Assembly (NCBI GenBank): GCA_003194525.1
Contig: NBIV01000132.1
Coordinates: forward strand, 62,001 to 126,000
Direction: 5' to 3'
Source: Gracilariopsis chorda
Taxonomy: Eukaryota > Rhodophyta > Florideophyceae > Gracilariales > Gracilariaceae
DNA length: 64,000 bases
In this document: positions 32,766 through 42,221 of the stretch, piece after piece
How positions within the stretch are numbered: the stretch's first letter is position 1
Layout: every line of letters starts with the position of its first letter
Notes under the pieces: model-generated
Told to the model about the DNA's origin: nothing
The model's database searches: none
Seen by the model: only the letters and a program-made list of their open reading frames with translations
Program-made: the position numbers and the translations under genes

Positions 32766-33497
32766 GTGGTCACTGTAAAACGACTGACGCGCAACCGAAT
32801 TCGGTGGATGCTCTCACAAGCCAAAGCCAAAATGGATGCGTCTCAACGGCGAGACAAGGCCGACTTCAACGCCTGCGTCAGGGCAACGCCGTCGTTTGCC
32901 CGAGGGGATTACATCTTTCACGACAAGCCACAGAGAAAGAGCACCAAGACGGCCGAGGACGATGCCATCTCGCGCAAGCTACTTCCCACGACAACGGGCC
33001 CTTTTAAGGTTCTCAAAGCCGATGAGATGACCGTCACAATCCTGAACGGAACCCTCCACGATACGGTCTCCATCGACTGTGTCACTAGAGACCTAAAGGA
33101 ATCGAACACGGTGCCCAACCCGGCACAGACTCCCGATGAAGTGACCCCTACGGGAGAACAGAATGCCAAAGCCGATCCCCCCGTCGACGAAGCCCCTGCA
33201 CGGGAACTGATGAACACCGCACCAACGACCCGGAAACGCTCTGTGTTGGCCGACCCTGTGTTCGCCCCACCCCCGGAAGATGTTATGCACCCTCCAGAGG
33301 TGGACGAAGAGAATTCAGGAAGGGAATGGGTCGTCGACAAAATCATCGGCCAGAGTATCGCCGAAAACGGAACACCCATTGTGCTGGTACGATGGTACGG
33401 TTTCCGTGAACCAACATGGGAACCAGCAGCTAACATCCCGTATAAATTCATTGCCCACTACCGGTCTCGCATGTGTAAGACCGACACAAGGTCTTAG
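32766..33497 (+). pseudogene. gypsy 3 integrase C-terminus and chromodomain
   Basis: 243 codons open. RWMLSQAKAKMDASQRRDKA is the post-core helix; GDYIFHDKPQRKS and GPFKVLKADEMTVTI are the GPY/F-type module. After a Pro-rich linker comes a clear chromodomain at about residues 190-238: WVVDKIIGQSIAENGTPIVL, then VRWYGFREPTWEPAANI and FIAHYRSR, with the aromatic residues expected in a methyl-lysine cage. This places gypsy 3 among chromoviruses. The stop is at 33495. Confidence 0.85.
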
Positions 33498-35084
33498 CTC
33501 ACCACCCAACCACCCCTTACCCCTCTTCCTTTTTATTCCGTTTTGATACCCCATGGGACTCGGATCTTTTGATAGAGCCCCACCTACACCATACACATAC
33601 CCGTTGAGGAAAAAGGACACCCTAAGAAGGGGAGGCCATACACCGCCAAAATCACGGCACATCGCTCTGTTCGTTCATTTCGGGACATGGAAATCCGCCA
33701 AGAATACCCCAGGAGCCCTACGGGTTCACATTGGCATCTTACGTCATATCTTCCCAACTCCCACCGAGCTATGGAACTTTTTGGCATAGTCTCCCCCCAC
33801 CCTGGAGGGCAAGAAAAATTTCCCAGTGGGTTTGGCCACCGAACAATGATGGAAGAGCTTGCCGAAGAACGCTTGGCGCCCTCATGGGTCCCACGACAGG
33901 ACACGAGAGCCTGGAAACGGCCGCCCTGCGCCAAAGGACCCCAGAGGGACAGTATGAGCGCTTGTTGCTGCCATTGCACGCCAGCGCGCCACCGCACACG
34001 CGAACAACGACCAAACGTGGGTACATGCACTATGCGAGTGCAGCCCGCCTACACGTGGGCCAACCCCCGTTGGGTAACCAACTCGGCCGGCAATATTGCA
34101 CGTAATGACGGCGCGCACGCACTTCAAAAAATCCTAAGTATTTTTTGAGTACGGGGAGCCCAAATCGGGGTATGCAAGGCGCTGAAACGCCCGCGTTTCC
34201 GAATTACACGCTAAACAAGTTTTCAAGGTTTTTGACCCCATATGGGAGGGTAATTTGCGGCCGACTTTATTTGATTATCCCTGCAGATATAACCTTGACG
34301 CATGCAACTGCAGCGCGACACATTCCGCAGCGAAGGCAATGCAGAAATGCTCACTACGGGAGATCTACGTGACGCCATCACGAGCATGCGCGCATTGCAC
34401 GGCATCACGGTGCATGTAGCCCGATTGGGAGATCTTTTGTGAGTAGAAAACCTCGCAATAGCGCCCTACCTGCTTGGGTTACGCAGCCAACCGGAATACC
34501 CAGAAGAAAGGACAAGACGGAACAACTTTAATGGAGAGAATGGGCAAGGCAACCTTGAGCTGGGCTCAATCTCCCCTACGGGTACGACGGCGACGCTTGA
34601 CAGCAGACCCCGGGCCATAGACAAGAAGGGCGGAACCCCCATTGGGATCACCGATATCAACGACATCCACGTCTACTGAACTACAGCCCGCTGCGTGGGA
34701 TACAACATTGACCACCTCCCTCATCCTGTCGTCACCCACCTCGTCGACCCCAGCGGGGCCTCCGCGACATCACCCGGTCACGGCAGTTTCCCTGTCGAAA
34801 TCCCTGAGACAGGGGAATTTCGCCGAACCACCGGGCGTCCAAGTATGTACTACCCATCGGGATGTATTCGTGAACCGTATACGGGATGGGGATATGACGT
34901 TGATTGAACGGTACCCGATTGGGATTCGTCGTATGATCCAAGTGATTGGTAGGATTTGTCCAGTTGGACGCACCGCCAGCCACCGGCACAACACCTGACG
35001 AGGAACCACCGCCTTGCGTAGCGGTCAAACACTCGATAATTCAGTAATAAGGAGATCAATACCCGACTATGCCCTTTCGACGGG
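33498..35084. other. Unassigned remnants downstream of gypsy 3
   Basis: Overlapping frames of 60-150 codons occur on both strands, GC-rich, with no recognised domain. A purine tract (AAGAAGGGGAGG, 33624-33635) could be the gypsy 3 polypurine tract, but no TG-starting LTR follows. A frame from ATG 34302 (MQLQRDTFRSEGNAEM) is open to a TGA after 46 codons and then reopens to 34676; it might be part of another gag. Confidence 0.35.
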
Positions 35085-35558
35085 TTGGCGGAGAAAGATT
35101 TTATCCCTACTGACTCAGGTGTACTCAGAACCAGTGAAGAAGACTCAGACGTAGATGGGTACATTACTTACATGGAAGGAAAATACCTCTGCGATGCTTT
35201 ACATCGAAAAGCTTCTGGAATTGGACCTGTTGAGGTGAGTGGAGTTCTACGTCTTTTAAGGGATGCCATCGCAGACATTCAGCAAAGAAAGGTGACACAC
35301 TTCGAAGCTAGAGGTACTCTCAGAACAAGGTTGGCTTCATTAATAGAACACACAGAAGAAACAGAGAACAATGTCACATTACTGCATCCATCTTCTTCTA
35401 CAAAAGATTTCAGTTCCTCGGGGATCCGTCTGCCAAACAATGGACGCCACAGGGCACTGGGGAGGAAAAAAGGTATTTGGAGCTCACAAGAAAGAGAGGG
35501 AGGACAAGCCGTCATTCGTCCCAGTAAGCATATCAGAAGGACTTTCAAACACCTTTGA
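35085..35558 (+). CDS. Hypothetical protein, 157 aa
   Basis: Starts MAEKDFIPTDSGVLRTSEED and contains a helical middle (VEVSGVLRLLRDAIADIQQR) and a basic end. No signal peptide or membrane segment. Family not recognised. Codon use looks more balanced than in the flanking shadows, so it may be a real small gene or a retroelement fragment. Confidence 0.3.
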   Translation: MAEKDFIPTDSGVLRTSEEDSDVDGYITYMEGKYLCDALHRKASGIGPVEVSGVLRLLRDAIADIQQRKVTHFEARGTLRTRLASLIEHTEETENNVTLLHPSSSTKDFSSSGIRLPNNGRHRALGRKKGIWSSQEREGGQAVIRPSKHIRRTFKHL

Positions 35559-35830
35559 CACCCTTGGAACCAGCTGTGGCACCATTAACTTCCGTAGCCC
35601 AGGACGTGCAAGGCAAATCACTTCAAATTATGTTAAAGTCTCTCGGACACATTCACTAGCTGTAGCATTGACCAAAGGCGTTTGATCCCTTTCTTTCTTT
35701 CATAATTTCTTCGATCTCTTTCTGTTCTTCATAAAAGCCCTGGATTCTTGCTTCTATTGCCTTCTGCTTCACTTTTCTTCTTTATTCAACTTCTAGATAT
35801 CGCATCATAGAGAAATGTCCTTCGCGTATT

Positions 35831-36163
35831 CTAAAACCCCTTCCAAGAACGCGTGAACAGTCTTCCTTGCATCTGAGAACCCCTAAATCGAAGCTCAGGT
35901 GGAAGTCTTCCATGCACCTTGATCACTAAAGAGCCAACGTATCTCTCAAGAGACTCAACAATAGTATCACCTGAACTCATGAACCAACAATCCAATCCCA
36001 CTCCCACCATAAGCCGCATCAAACTCATATCCGCAGTCTTATAATTGGACCGAAGAAGGTTCTCAATCTTCTCACCAGATGCCTTGCTTTGGATAAGCGC
36101 TGTCAGTTGACCTTCTAATGCAAGGTATGGCACAAGGAAAGAAATATTCTTCTGACTCCACAT
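35831..36163 (-). CDS. Hypothetical protein or exon, 110 aa
   Basis: Reads MWSQKNISFLVPYLALEGQL, SGEKIENLLRSNYKTADMSL and SLERYVGSLVIKVHGRLPPE, without a recognised domain. Just upstream on the same strand a possible short intron (GTAAGC at 36222-36217, TTTTAG ending 36166) separates it from a frame that continues across the gypsy 4 target site. The splice would not be in frame with the ATG, so the gene model is unsettled. Confidence 0.3.
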   Translation of the reverse strand: MWSQKNISFLVPYLALEGQLTALIQSKASGEKIENLLRSNYKTADMSLMRLMVGVGLDCWFMSSGDTIVESLERYVGSLVIKVHGRLPPELRFRGSQMQGRLFTRSWKGF

Positions 36164-36306
36164 ATCTAAAACGCCTGCCTAGCTCTCACATAGGATTCCA
36201 AAGAGACATGTGAGCAGCTTACTTTATTTGTAGCCGCTCAGAAACCTGTCCAACCATGTTTTCACTCTCTCTGTCATCTGATACCGAAGCAGTTAGTCTT
36301 CCGAAG

Positions 36307-36311
36307 AACTC
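36307..36311. repeat. Target-site duplication AACTC, left
   Basis: AACTC directly precedes the LTR start and is repeated exactly at 46348-46352. Confidence 0.9.
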
Positions 36312-37138
36312 TGAAGTGCAACGCCCTCAGGGAGGGTTTCTGGGTACTTGAACTCTTTCCCGATATTATCGGTTGTGTAGTGTGTATATGAACTACGCCC
36401 CACTATGGTGGATAGGGACACGTGGGACACGGTTTTGGGTCAATTGGCGGTTGGCCACAGTAGTGGATGTTGCCGCGAAATGTGGAGTATTTTAGTTAAT
36501 ACTATTTATTATTTTCACACCCATTTCTGGGAAGCTAGTACTTAGTGCGACGGCGCACTGCTGTCGCACCAGTAAACCTTCCCCAACAAGGGACCCCAAC
36601 CTGGGGAATTGGCTCTAGTTGTTGCCGCTTGCGCGCGTAATCTACTCCTCCTTGGAGGGAAACGCCGTGAACCACGGGACATCTAACCCCCTTGCACATC
36701 TAAAGGGACCCATCACTGGGACTATAATTGTTCCAATTGCATTGGTGTTTCGCCCTGTATAGGGAGTCCTGTCCACCGGCATTGCCGTATCTGCCCGTCG
36801 CTCTCGCGACCCACTTCGTCCTCTCTTCCTCCTCTTCGCCCTTCCGTTTTCCACTTTTTAGGGTAGCACCTTCCGCTATCCGCGGCCTTCGTGTGCGCAT
36901 CCGCTCACACACCCCCACTTACGTGGAAACATACCTCTACTGAGGATCACACCCCGCTCACGCGGATACCGATTCTTCGCCTTCACCTCCCTGCGTGAGT
37001 CGCGATAGGTGTACCTGTTCTTACAAACTGGCTTCGCAGTGACGCCTCTGGGAGGGCTCTACCCAACTGGGTTCACCTCGTGAGAGGAAGATCCCGAACG
37101 TCTTTCGGTGTTTTTCCCCTTTGGGGCATTGCACCACA
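36312..37138 (+). repeat. 5' LTR of gypsy 4
   Basis: 827 bp. Short terminal inverted repeats TGAAGTGCAA...TTGCACCACA. The ends were fixed by comparing with the inverted copy (45372-46199), the partial copy (46200-46347) and the target duplication. It holds a 10-bp-arm hairpin at 36545-36569. Confidence 0.9.
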
Positions 37139-37141
37139 AAG

Positions 37142-37154
37142 TGGTCTCCCGACC
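37142..37154 (+). other. Candidate tRNA primer-binding site
   Basis: TGGTCTCCCGACC begins 3 nt after the LTR end. TGG pairs with the CCA end of a tRNA, and this spacing is usual for Ty3/gypsy. The tRNA was not identified. Confidence 0.5.
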
Positions 37155-37243
37155 TAGAATCGGTTTTTGTTTTCCCTCTTACGAGGTTTGTTTTCATTCA
37201 CCGGAAGTTCCGTGATCGTTTCCCGTCGTAACGGTATTTTCTC

Positions 37244-39361
37244 ATGTCGAGAAATCCCTCCGACGCGGAGCCAGTGGTTACGCGTAGTTGCTCCCGCGAC
37301 AACGCGGACACTTCCGAAGTTCGGTTCGTACCCCGTATCCCTATACGGACAAGTTCCAGCCGTGCTGGCGCCGCTTCATCGCGGAATGATACCCCCGACC
37401 GGGAACCCCGGAACCTCCTTTTGCCCTCGTTATCACCCCCGCAGGGGAATGCAGCATCGACTCCGGCTGTTGCCGCAGTGCCCCAGGCACCCCGGCCTGC
37501 TCCCGCTGTCGCGGCTTCAAGCCCCCGTGGAACGGGCGATAACAACCCCCAGGGGACTTCCCTGCAGTCCCAGGTCCGCGCTCTGTGGACCCCTAATGAC
37601 ACCCTTGTAGGGGAACTAAAATCCCTCCAAGAGGTGGTCTCGGCAACCCCCGTAAAGAAGGTCGCCGAGGAACTCCGTATTTTACGGTCTGACGTCAACT
37701 CCGTGTTGGAGAGTTTGGGACAACCCGCCATCTTCATCGAAAGAGTTGAAGCCCGATTTGATCGGATTGGTGCCCGCCTGGAGACGCTGGAGCAGTTCGT
37801 CCTCATGGACAAACCATCCCCGGATGATCCGGTAAACGAGGCATTGCACAACGACCAGCTTGCTGGGAAGAAGAAACGCCGTCATCGACGGAAACACCAC
37901 CGAAAATATTCGGACTCTGATTCTTCGACATCGTCGGACTCATCCCGAAACCATTCGGTTAGCTCGAGCTCCTCGGACTCCGACTCGGAGGACGAGAAGC
38001 GAGGCTACTCCTCCCGCTCGAAGCGGTCATCGGCCACTGAAGGTGTGGTCCGAACCCGCCAGAAGGGGAGAAGACACCCCAGTCTCCGGGATTTGAAACC
38101 GACAAACCCGGATTACCGGAAGCTTTTATCATACCGGTACTACCGGCTTGAAGACTCGTCACTTGGACGTAGGCCCCATGGTACGGGAAAGGTGCGAGAA
38201 TGCATTAAGCGAATGCAGCTCTCGCTCCGCAACCAGTATTTTACTGGAGAGGACCCAGCCCTAGTACTGGATTTCATATCCCGCTTTGTAGCGGAGGCCG
38301 ATATCCTCGGTATGAATGAGGGACAAGCCTATTCGGCTTTACCGTATTTCTTACGGGGAGTGGCGGAGGACCAATACACCTCTGTCAGAGGATCCTCTCG
38401 CGCCCCCGAGGGAGGAGTTACTTGCTGGCCGGAGGCTGTGCAGTATCTTCTGCGCTCCTACGCCACCAACACCGCTATTCAGCAGGCTATCCTCGCTTTG
38501 CGAGATACACGCCAGCGTGCTGGAGAGACCAAGACCGATTACTCGGTGCGCCTTAACAAGGCTTTCCACAGATGTGGTAACGTATACCCCGCTGGGGAGC
38601 GCAGTACCATGTTCATCGATGGTCTTTACCCGGCAATCTGGAGTTTAGTTACCCGTTATCGGGAGGACAAGCGGAGGATCACCTATCTCGAGCTGGTCCA
38701 ACACGCCCGAGCGGAAGGGGATGCACTTCGTGCAAGAACTCCGAACAATCGGTCTAAATCCGCCAAGGCCTTGTTGCTGGAAAGCTAAGCTTCCTCTCTC
38801 CCGCTCACCGCGGATGGGAACCCTGGACCGGGATTTGATACCGTGCATTTGGTGCAGGAGGATGGTGTGTCGATACCCACCAGCGATTTACCGTCAACGA
38901 CGGAGGTGACCCGTGATACGGGAACGGAAGACCCCGTTTTGTACGGTGGTAACAGTCGGGTTCAACCCCAACGACTCCCGTTTTCAAATGGTAAATCCCG
39001 TTATCAACGGCCTGGATGGACGGACATCCGCCCTGCGGTTCGCTTCTCCGATACTCGGAATAATAATCCGCGTGTCGCGGTATTGGCTCTGATTTGCCAC
39101 CTGTGCTATGCCCATGGCCATATCTCACCTCAGTGTATTTGTTCACTGAAGGATATGGCCAAGGTGGTGGCAAATTATGAGGCCCTCACTCCAGAGGAGA
39201 AACGTTCTGTCCCGACGGCTTCCTACCTCCGTGCTAAAACGGACTTTTCCCATGCCCTACCACAGACCCCGCGTGCGAGGCAAGCTTCATACACCCCGAT
39301 TCGGGAGATCACGCAACCATCCGTTGCAACCCCCGCTTATGCGGATAGAAACCCCCGTTAA
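37244..39361 (+). pseudogene. gypsy 4 gag (one in-frame stop)
   Basis: The first frame runs 514 codons from ATG 37244 to TAA 38786-38788 and continues in the same frame to 39361. N-terminus: low-complexity Pro/Ala/Ser. Then a basic Ser-Asp tract (residues about 200-260), the capsid-like part (FISRFVAEADILGMNEGQAY; TKTDYSVRLNKAFHRCGNVY), and after the stop a perfect CCHC knuckle CHLCYAHGHISPQC at 39095-39136 that would bind RNA. Whether the TAA is a mutation or a regulated stop is open. The start region is repeated inverted at the 3' end. Confidence 0.82.
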
Positions 39362-39435
39362 CGGGATGAAGCACTCGTGGTCGAGGAAACCAACCCACCG
39401 CCGAAGGCGGAAAACTAACTGAGGGAGTCTCCCCT

Positions 39436-40353
39436 TTGGGAGAGGCGTCCTCAAGAACGAGGCTGTTGGCGCCCGAGGCGTCCTCGCCTCGCTCCCCAGT
39501 GAAAGTCCTCTCGAGGAAAGACACCGCTGACGCGGACTCTGCGCACCTTGGTGTGTTGCGTCGCCCGTGGATACGGAGTAAAAACCCCCGGATTCCCGGT
39601 AGAGTCTTGGTCTTGGCCAAACCCAATTATAAGGTCTATGCCGACCTTGGCCTTGATACCCAGTTTACGGTGAGGTTTCTCACCGTCCTGGATACAGGTG
39701 CAGGCCCCAACTTCGTTGTGGAATCATTGTTACCCCCGCTTGTGCGGTCGCATATCGGCTCTGACGCGGTCCCCGACATTTCGGATGCGAACAACAATCC
39801 GTTACAAACGGTGGGCACAGTGAACCTCGTCGTGAGACTTGGTACCTCTGTGGTGAAGTTGGACTTCATCGTTTGCCGTTCATTGGCAGCACCAGTCATA
39901 CTGGGATTTGATTACTGCGACAGATTTGTCGACACAATCAGGCCCCGCCTCAGGCGTGTAGAACTTGACGACGGATCGTCGGTTCCGACTGTTCGCCACC
40001 CGCTAAAGTGGTCCTCTCGGAAACAAGTTTCGCTCCCTGCTGCGCAGGAACCACCGCCCGCGTCCCGCGAGTCCACCAAGCTCCGCGTCGCTGCCTCGGT
40101 TTCTATACTGGCTGAGTCCCAAGTCTGGGTGCAGGTAAATTTCCGTCAACACGGTCTTCGGGTTATACAACCCCTCGCCTCGTTGTACGAGAAATCCCAA
40201 CTGGCGCTGGCTAATGGAATTGTCTCCATTTCCCCGGATCTTCCTTTCCGGATATTGGTTGCCAACCTTGGCAAACACCCCCAGTATCTGGTCAAACACC
40301 AAGTAATTGGGAGTGTAACCCCCATCCTATGGGAATGCTGCCAACAAAGATGA
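39436..40353 (+). CDS. gypsy 4 aspartic protease ORF
   Basis: 305 aa. The catalytic loop FLTVLDTGAGPNFVVESLLP is intact (D-T-G-A at 39691-39702), and the flap and second hydrophobic-Gly block appear as VILGFDYCDRFVDTI. The frame is different from gag, as expected for gag-pol, and it overlaps the RT ORF by 25 nt. It would cut the polyprotein. Linker FRILVANLGKHPQYLVKHQV matches gypsy 3. Confidence 0.82.
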   Translation: MGEASSRTRLLAPEASSPRSPVKVLSRKDTADADSAHLGVLRRPWIRSKNPRIPGRVLVLAKPNYKVYADLGLDTQFTVRFLTVLDTGAGPNFVVESLLPPLVRSHIGSDAVPDISDANNNPLQTVGTVNLVVRLGTSVVKLDFIVCRSLAAPVILGFDYCDRFVDTIRPRLRRVELDDGSSVPTVRHPLKWSSRKQVSLPAAQEPPPASRESTKLRVAASVSILAESQVWVQVNFRQHGLRVIQPLASLYEKSQLALANGIVSISPDLPFRILVANLGKHPQYLVKHQVIGSVTPILWECCQQR

Positions 40354-41645
40354 CAGCCGCCGATGTACTCGGAGTTACCACCTCTTCTGAGGAGTTCGCC
40401 CCGCCTTCCGAGGACGTCAAGTCTAAGGAGGGGGAGGAAACCGCTACTTCAGCGTCGAACATACCGAGTAACTCGGAATTTCGAACCACACCTGTTCCAC
40501 AGGACAATGCTCCATCGAGCAACGACCGGATTGATCCGGAAAAAGCACTTGAAGCGCTGGACTTCAGCCACGTGCCAGAGTCGCACCGCGACAAACTCCG
40601 TACTATGTTACGGGAATTCACCACAATGTGGAATGGCTCGCTTGGCGAGATTAATGAAACGGAACACCGGATCGATTTAATCCCCGGTGCGCGACCGGTT
40701 GCACAACCCCCTTACAGGGCAGGTCCGAAAGCTCGGGAAGAGGAGCAGTCCCAAGTGGACAAGATGCTCCGCCCAGGTGTTATTGAGCCCGCTCAATCAC
40801 CCTGGGCATCCCCAGTTGTACTGGCTTTAAAGGCCGACGGAACCTGGAGGTTCTGTGTCGACTACCGCCGGCTCAATGCCGTGACTGTTAGGGACACGTA
40901 CCCTATCCCTCGTATGGACGAGTACATTGACTCCCTTGGAGACGCCACCGTGTTCACGGCCCTTGATGCCAATTGGGGATATTGGCAAGTACCTGTCAGA
41001 CAGGAGGATCGCGACAAAACCGCATTCACCTGCCACGCAGGAACGTACCGCTTCAAGCGGATGCCATTTGGGTTAACCAACGCCCCCGCCACCTTTCAGC
41101 GTGCAGTAGATATTCTACTCAACCGCTTTAAGTGGCGGAGCTGCCTGGTCTACCTTGATGATATTATCATCTTCTCCAACTCGTTGGACGACCATCTCAC
41201 TCACGTCCGAGACGTGCTGACCGTACTCCGCGATGCGGGAATTACCCTCAAATTGAGGAAATGCGAGTTTTTCAGAGATACTGTGAAGTATCTGGGTCAC
41301 ATTATCCGTCCTGGACGGTTAGCGATCGAGAAAGCTCGAGCCAAATCCCTCGTTGAGGCGAAAGAACCACGTACTCAAACAAAATTGCGCTCCTTTTTGG
41401 GGCTGGTCAACGTCTATCGACTGTTTATCCCGAACTTTTCGGATACTGCGGCGCCCCTAAACGCGTTGTTGCGAAAGGGGAACCCCCCAAAACTGGGAAC
41501 ATTTACGCCCGAGCATTCGGAAGCTTTTAACTCCTTGAAGGAGGCTGTCACATCAGCACCAATCCTACATCTCCCGAAACTTGGGTTGCCATACTCCGTA
41601 GATACGGACTCGAGCGACTACCAAGTCGGGTGTGCTCTTTTTTAA
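40329..41645 (+). CDS. gypsy 4 reverse transcriptase
   Basis: 438 aa. RT motifs are all present: [93 protein letters not shown], catalytic CLVYLDDIIIFSNSLDDH (YLDD 41151-41162), LRKCEFFRDTVKYLGHII and the connection domain RSFLGLVNVYRLFIPNFSDT. The frame ends at a run of T at 41637-41643, where a one-base shift moves into the RNase H frame; likely a slip mutation. Confidence 0.88.
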   Translation: MGMLPTKMTAADVLGVTTSSEEFAPPSEDVKSKEGEETATSASNIPSNSEFRTTPVPQDNAPSSNDRIDPEKALEALDFSHVPESHRDKLRTMLREFTTMWNGSLGEINETEHRIDLIPGARPVAQPPYRAGPKAREEEQSQVDKMLRPGVIEPAQSPWASPVVLALKADGTWRFCVDYRRLNAVTVRDTYPIPRMDEYIDSLGDATVFTALDANWGYWQVPVRQEDRDKTAFTCHAGTYRFKRMPFGLTNAPATFQRAVDILLNRFKWRSCLVYLDDIIIFSNSLDDHLTHVRDVLTVLRDAGITLKLRKCEFFRDTVKYLGHIIRPGRLAIEKARAKSLVEAKEPRTQTKLRSFLGLVNVYRLFIPNFSDTAAPLNALLRKGNPPKLGTFTPEHSEAFNSLKEAVTSAPILHLPKLGLPYSVDTDSSDYQVGCALF

Positions 41646-42159
41646 ACCACCCCCTGAGGGAGAACGACATCCAATTGGTTATTGGTCACGTTCGCTCAAT
41701 GTTCATGAGCGGAACTACTCCGTTTCGGAGAAAGAGTGCCTCGCCGTCGTATGGGCGACGACCACTCTGCGCCCCTACCTTATAGGAGTTCACTTCACCG
41801 TGTACACGGATCATTCCTCATTGAGGTGGTTGATGAATATCTCCGACCCGTCGGGACGCCTCATGCGCTGGAGACTCTGCCTCGCGGAATATGACTTTCA
41901 AGTCATTTATAAAAAGGGGGCGCAGAACACCCAGGCCGACGCTTTGTCGCGGTTACCCACAAGTGGGGAAGCACTCCCAACGGAGGATGATGAAGTCCCA
42001 TGTTTCATGGCTATAGACCCGGATGATCCGGAATATGCCGTCGAGGCTAGGCCAGAAAACTGGGACGAGGATGCTGACTTTGACGAACTACTCGCGTCGC
42101 GAGATAAATCTGAGAACCCGTTACTGGGAACTTTGTACCGGTATCACCGGAAGAAATGA
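41632..42159 (+). CDS. gypsy 4 RNase H
   Basis: 175 aa following RT after a one-base frame change. IGYWSRSLNVHERNYSVSEK, CLAVVWATTTLRPYLIGVHF, VYTDHSSLRWLMNISDPSGR and KGAQNTQADALSRLPTS are the RNase H motifs, degrading the RNA strand of the hybrid. The D-T-D-S-S start lies in the end of the RT frame (41605-41625). Confidence 0.85.
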   Translation: MLFFKPPPEGERHPIGYWSRSLNVHERNYSVSEKECLAVVWATTTLRPYLIGVHFTVYTDHSSLRWLMNISDPSGRLMRWRLCLAEYDFQVIYKKGAQNTQADALSRLPTSGEALPTEDDEVPCFMAIDPDDPEYAVEARPENWDEDADFDELLASRDKSENPLLGTLYRYHRKK

Positions 42160-42221
42160 TCTGAGAACAATTCGGCGACCCATTCTGTACGAGAATTCGT
42201 GCCCGTATCAACGGTGGTGAA

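Larger units (their letters stand above)
29128..33497 (+). mobile_element. Ty3/gypsy chromovirus element 3, 5'-truncated
   Basis: The copy starts in the middle of the protease domain (TNLAADLLLGIAFIDRHV) and runs through RT, RNase H, integrase and chromodomain. LTR, gag and the protease active site are missing on the left. Its protease-end region aligns with gypsy 4 (FRVLVSNFSHRTVRMPKHTV here, FRILVANLGKHPQYLVKHQV there), so the two are related families. A solo-LTR-like insertion splits the integrase C-terminus at about 32.25-32.75 kb. Confidence 0.85.

Noticed and set aside
32918-33451. 177-aa minus-strand ORF
   Set aside because: Shadow of the gypsy 3 integrase end and chromodomain on the opposite strand.
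33624-33635. Polypurine tract and 3' LTR of gypsy 3
   Set aside because: The purine tract is not followed by a TG-starting LTR, and no partner LTR exists at the truncated 5' end to compare with.
37198-37851. 217-aa minus-strand ORF opposite gypsy 4 gag
   Set aside because: Mirror frame of the GC-rich gag start. The matching 219-aa plus frame at 44697-45356 is the same mirror in the inverted copy.
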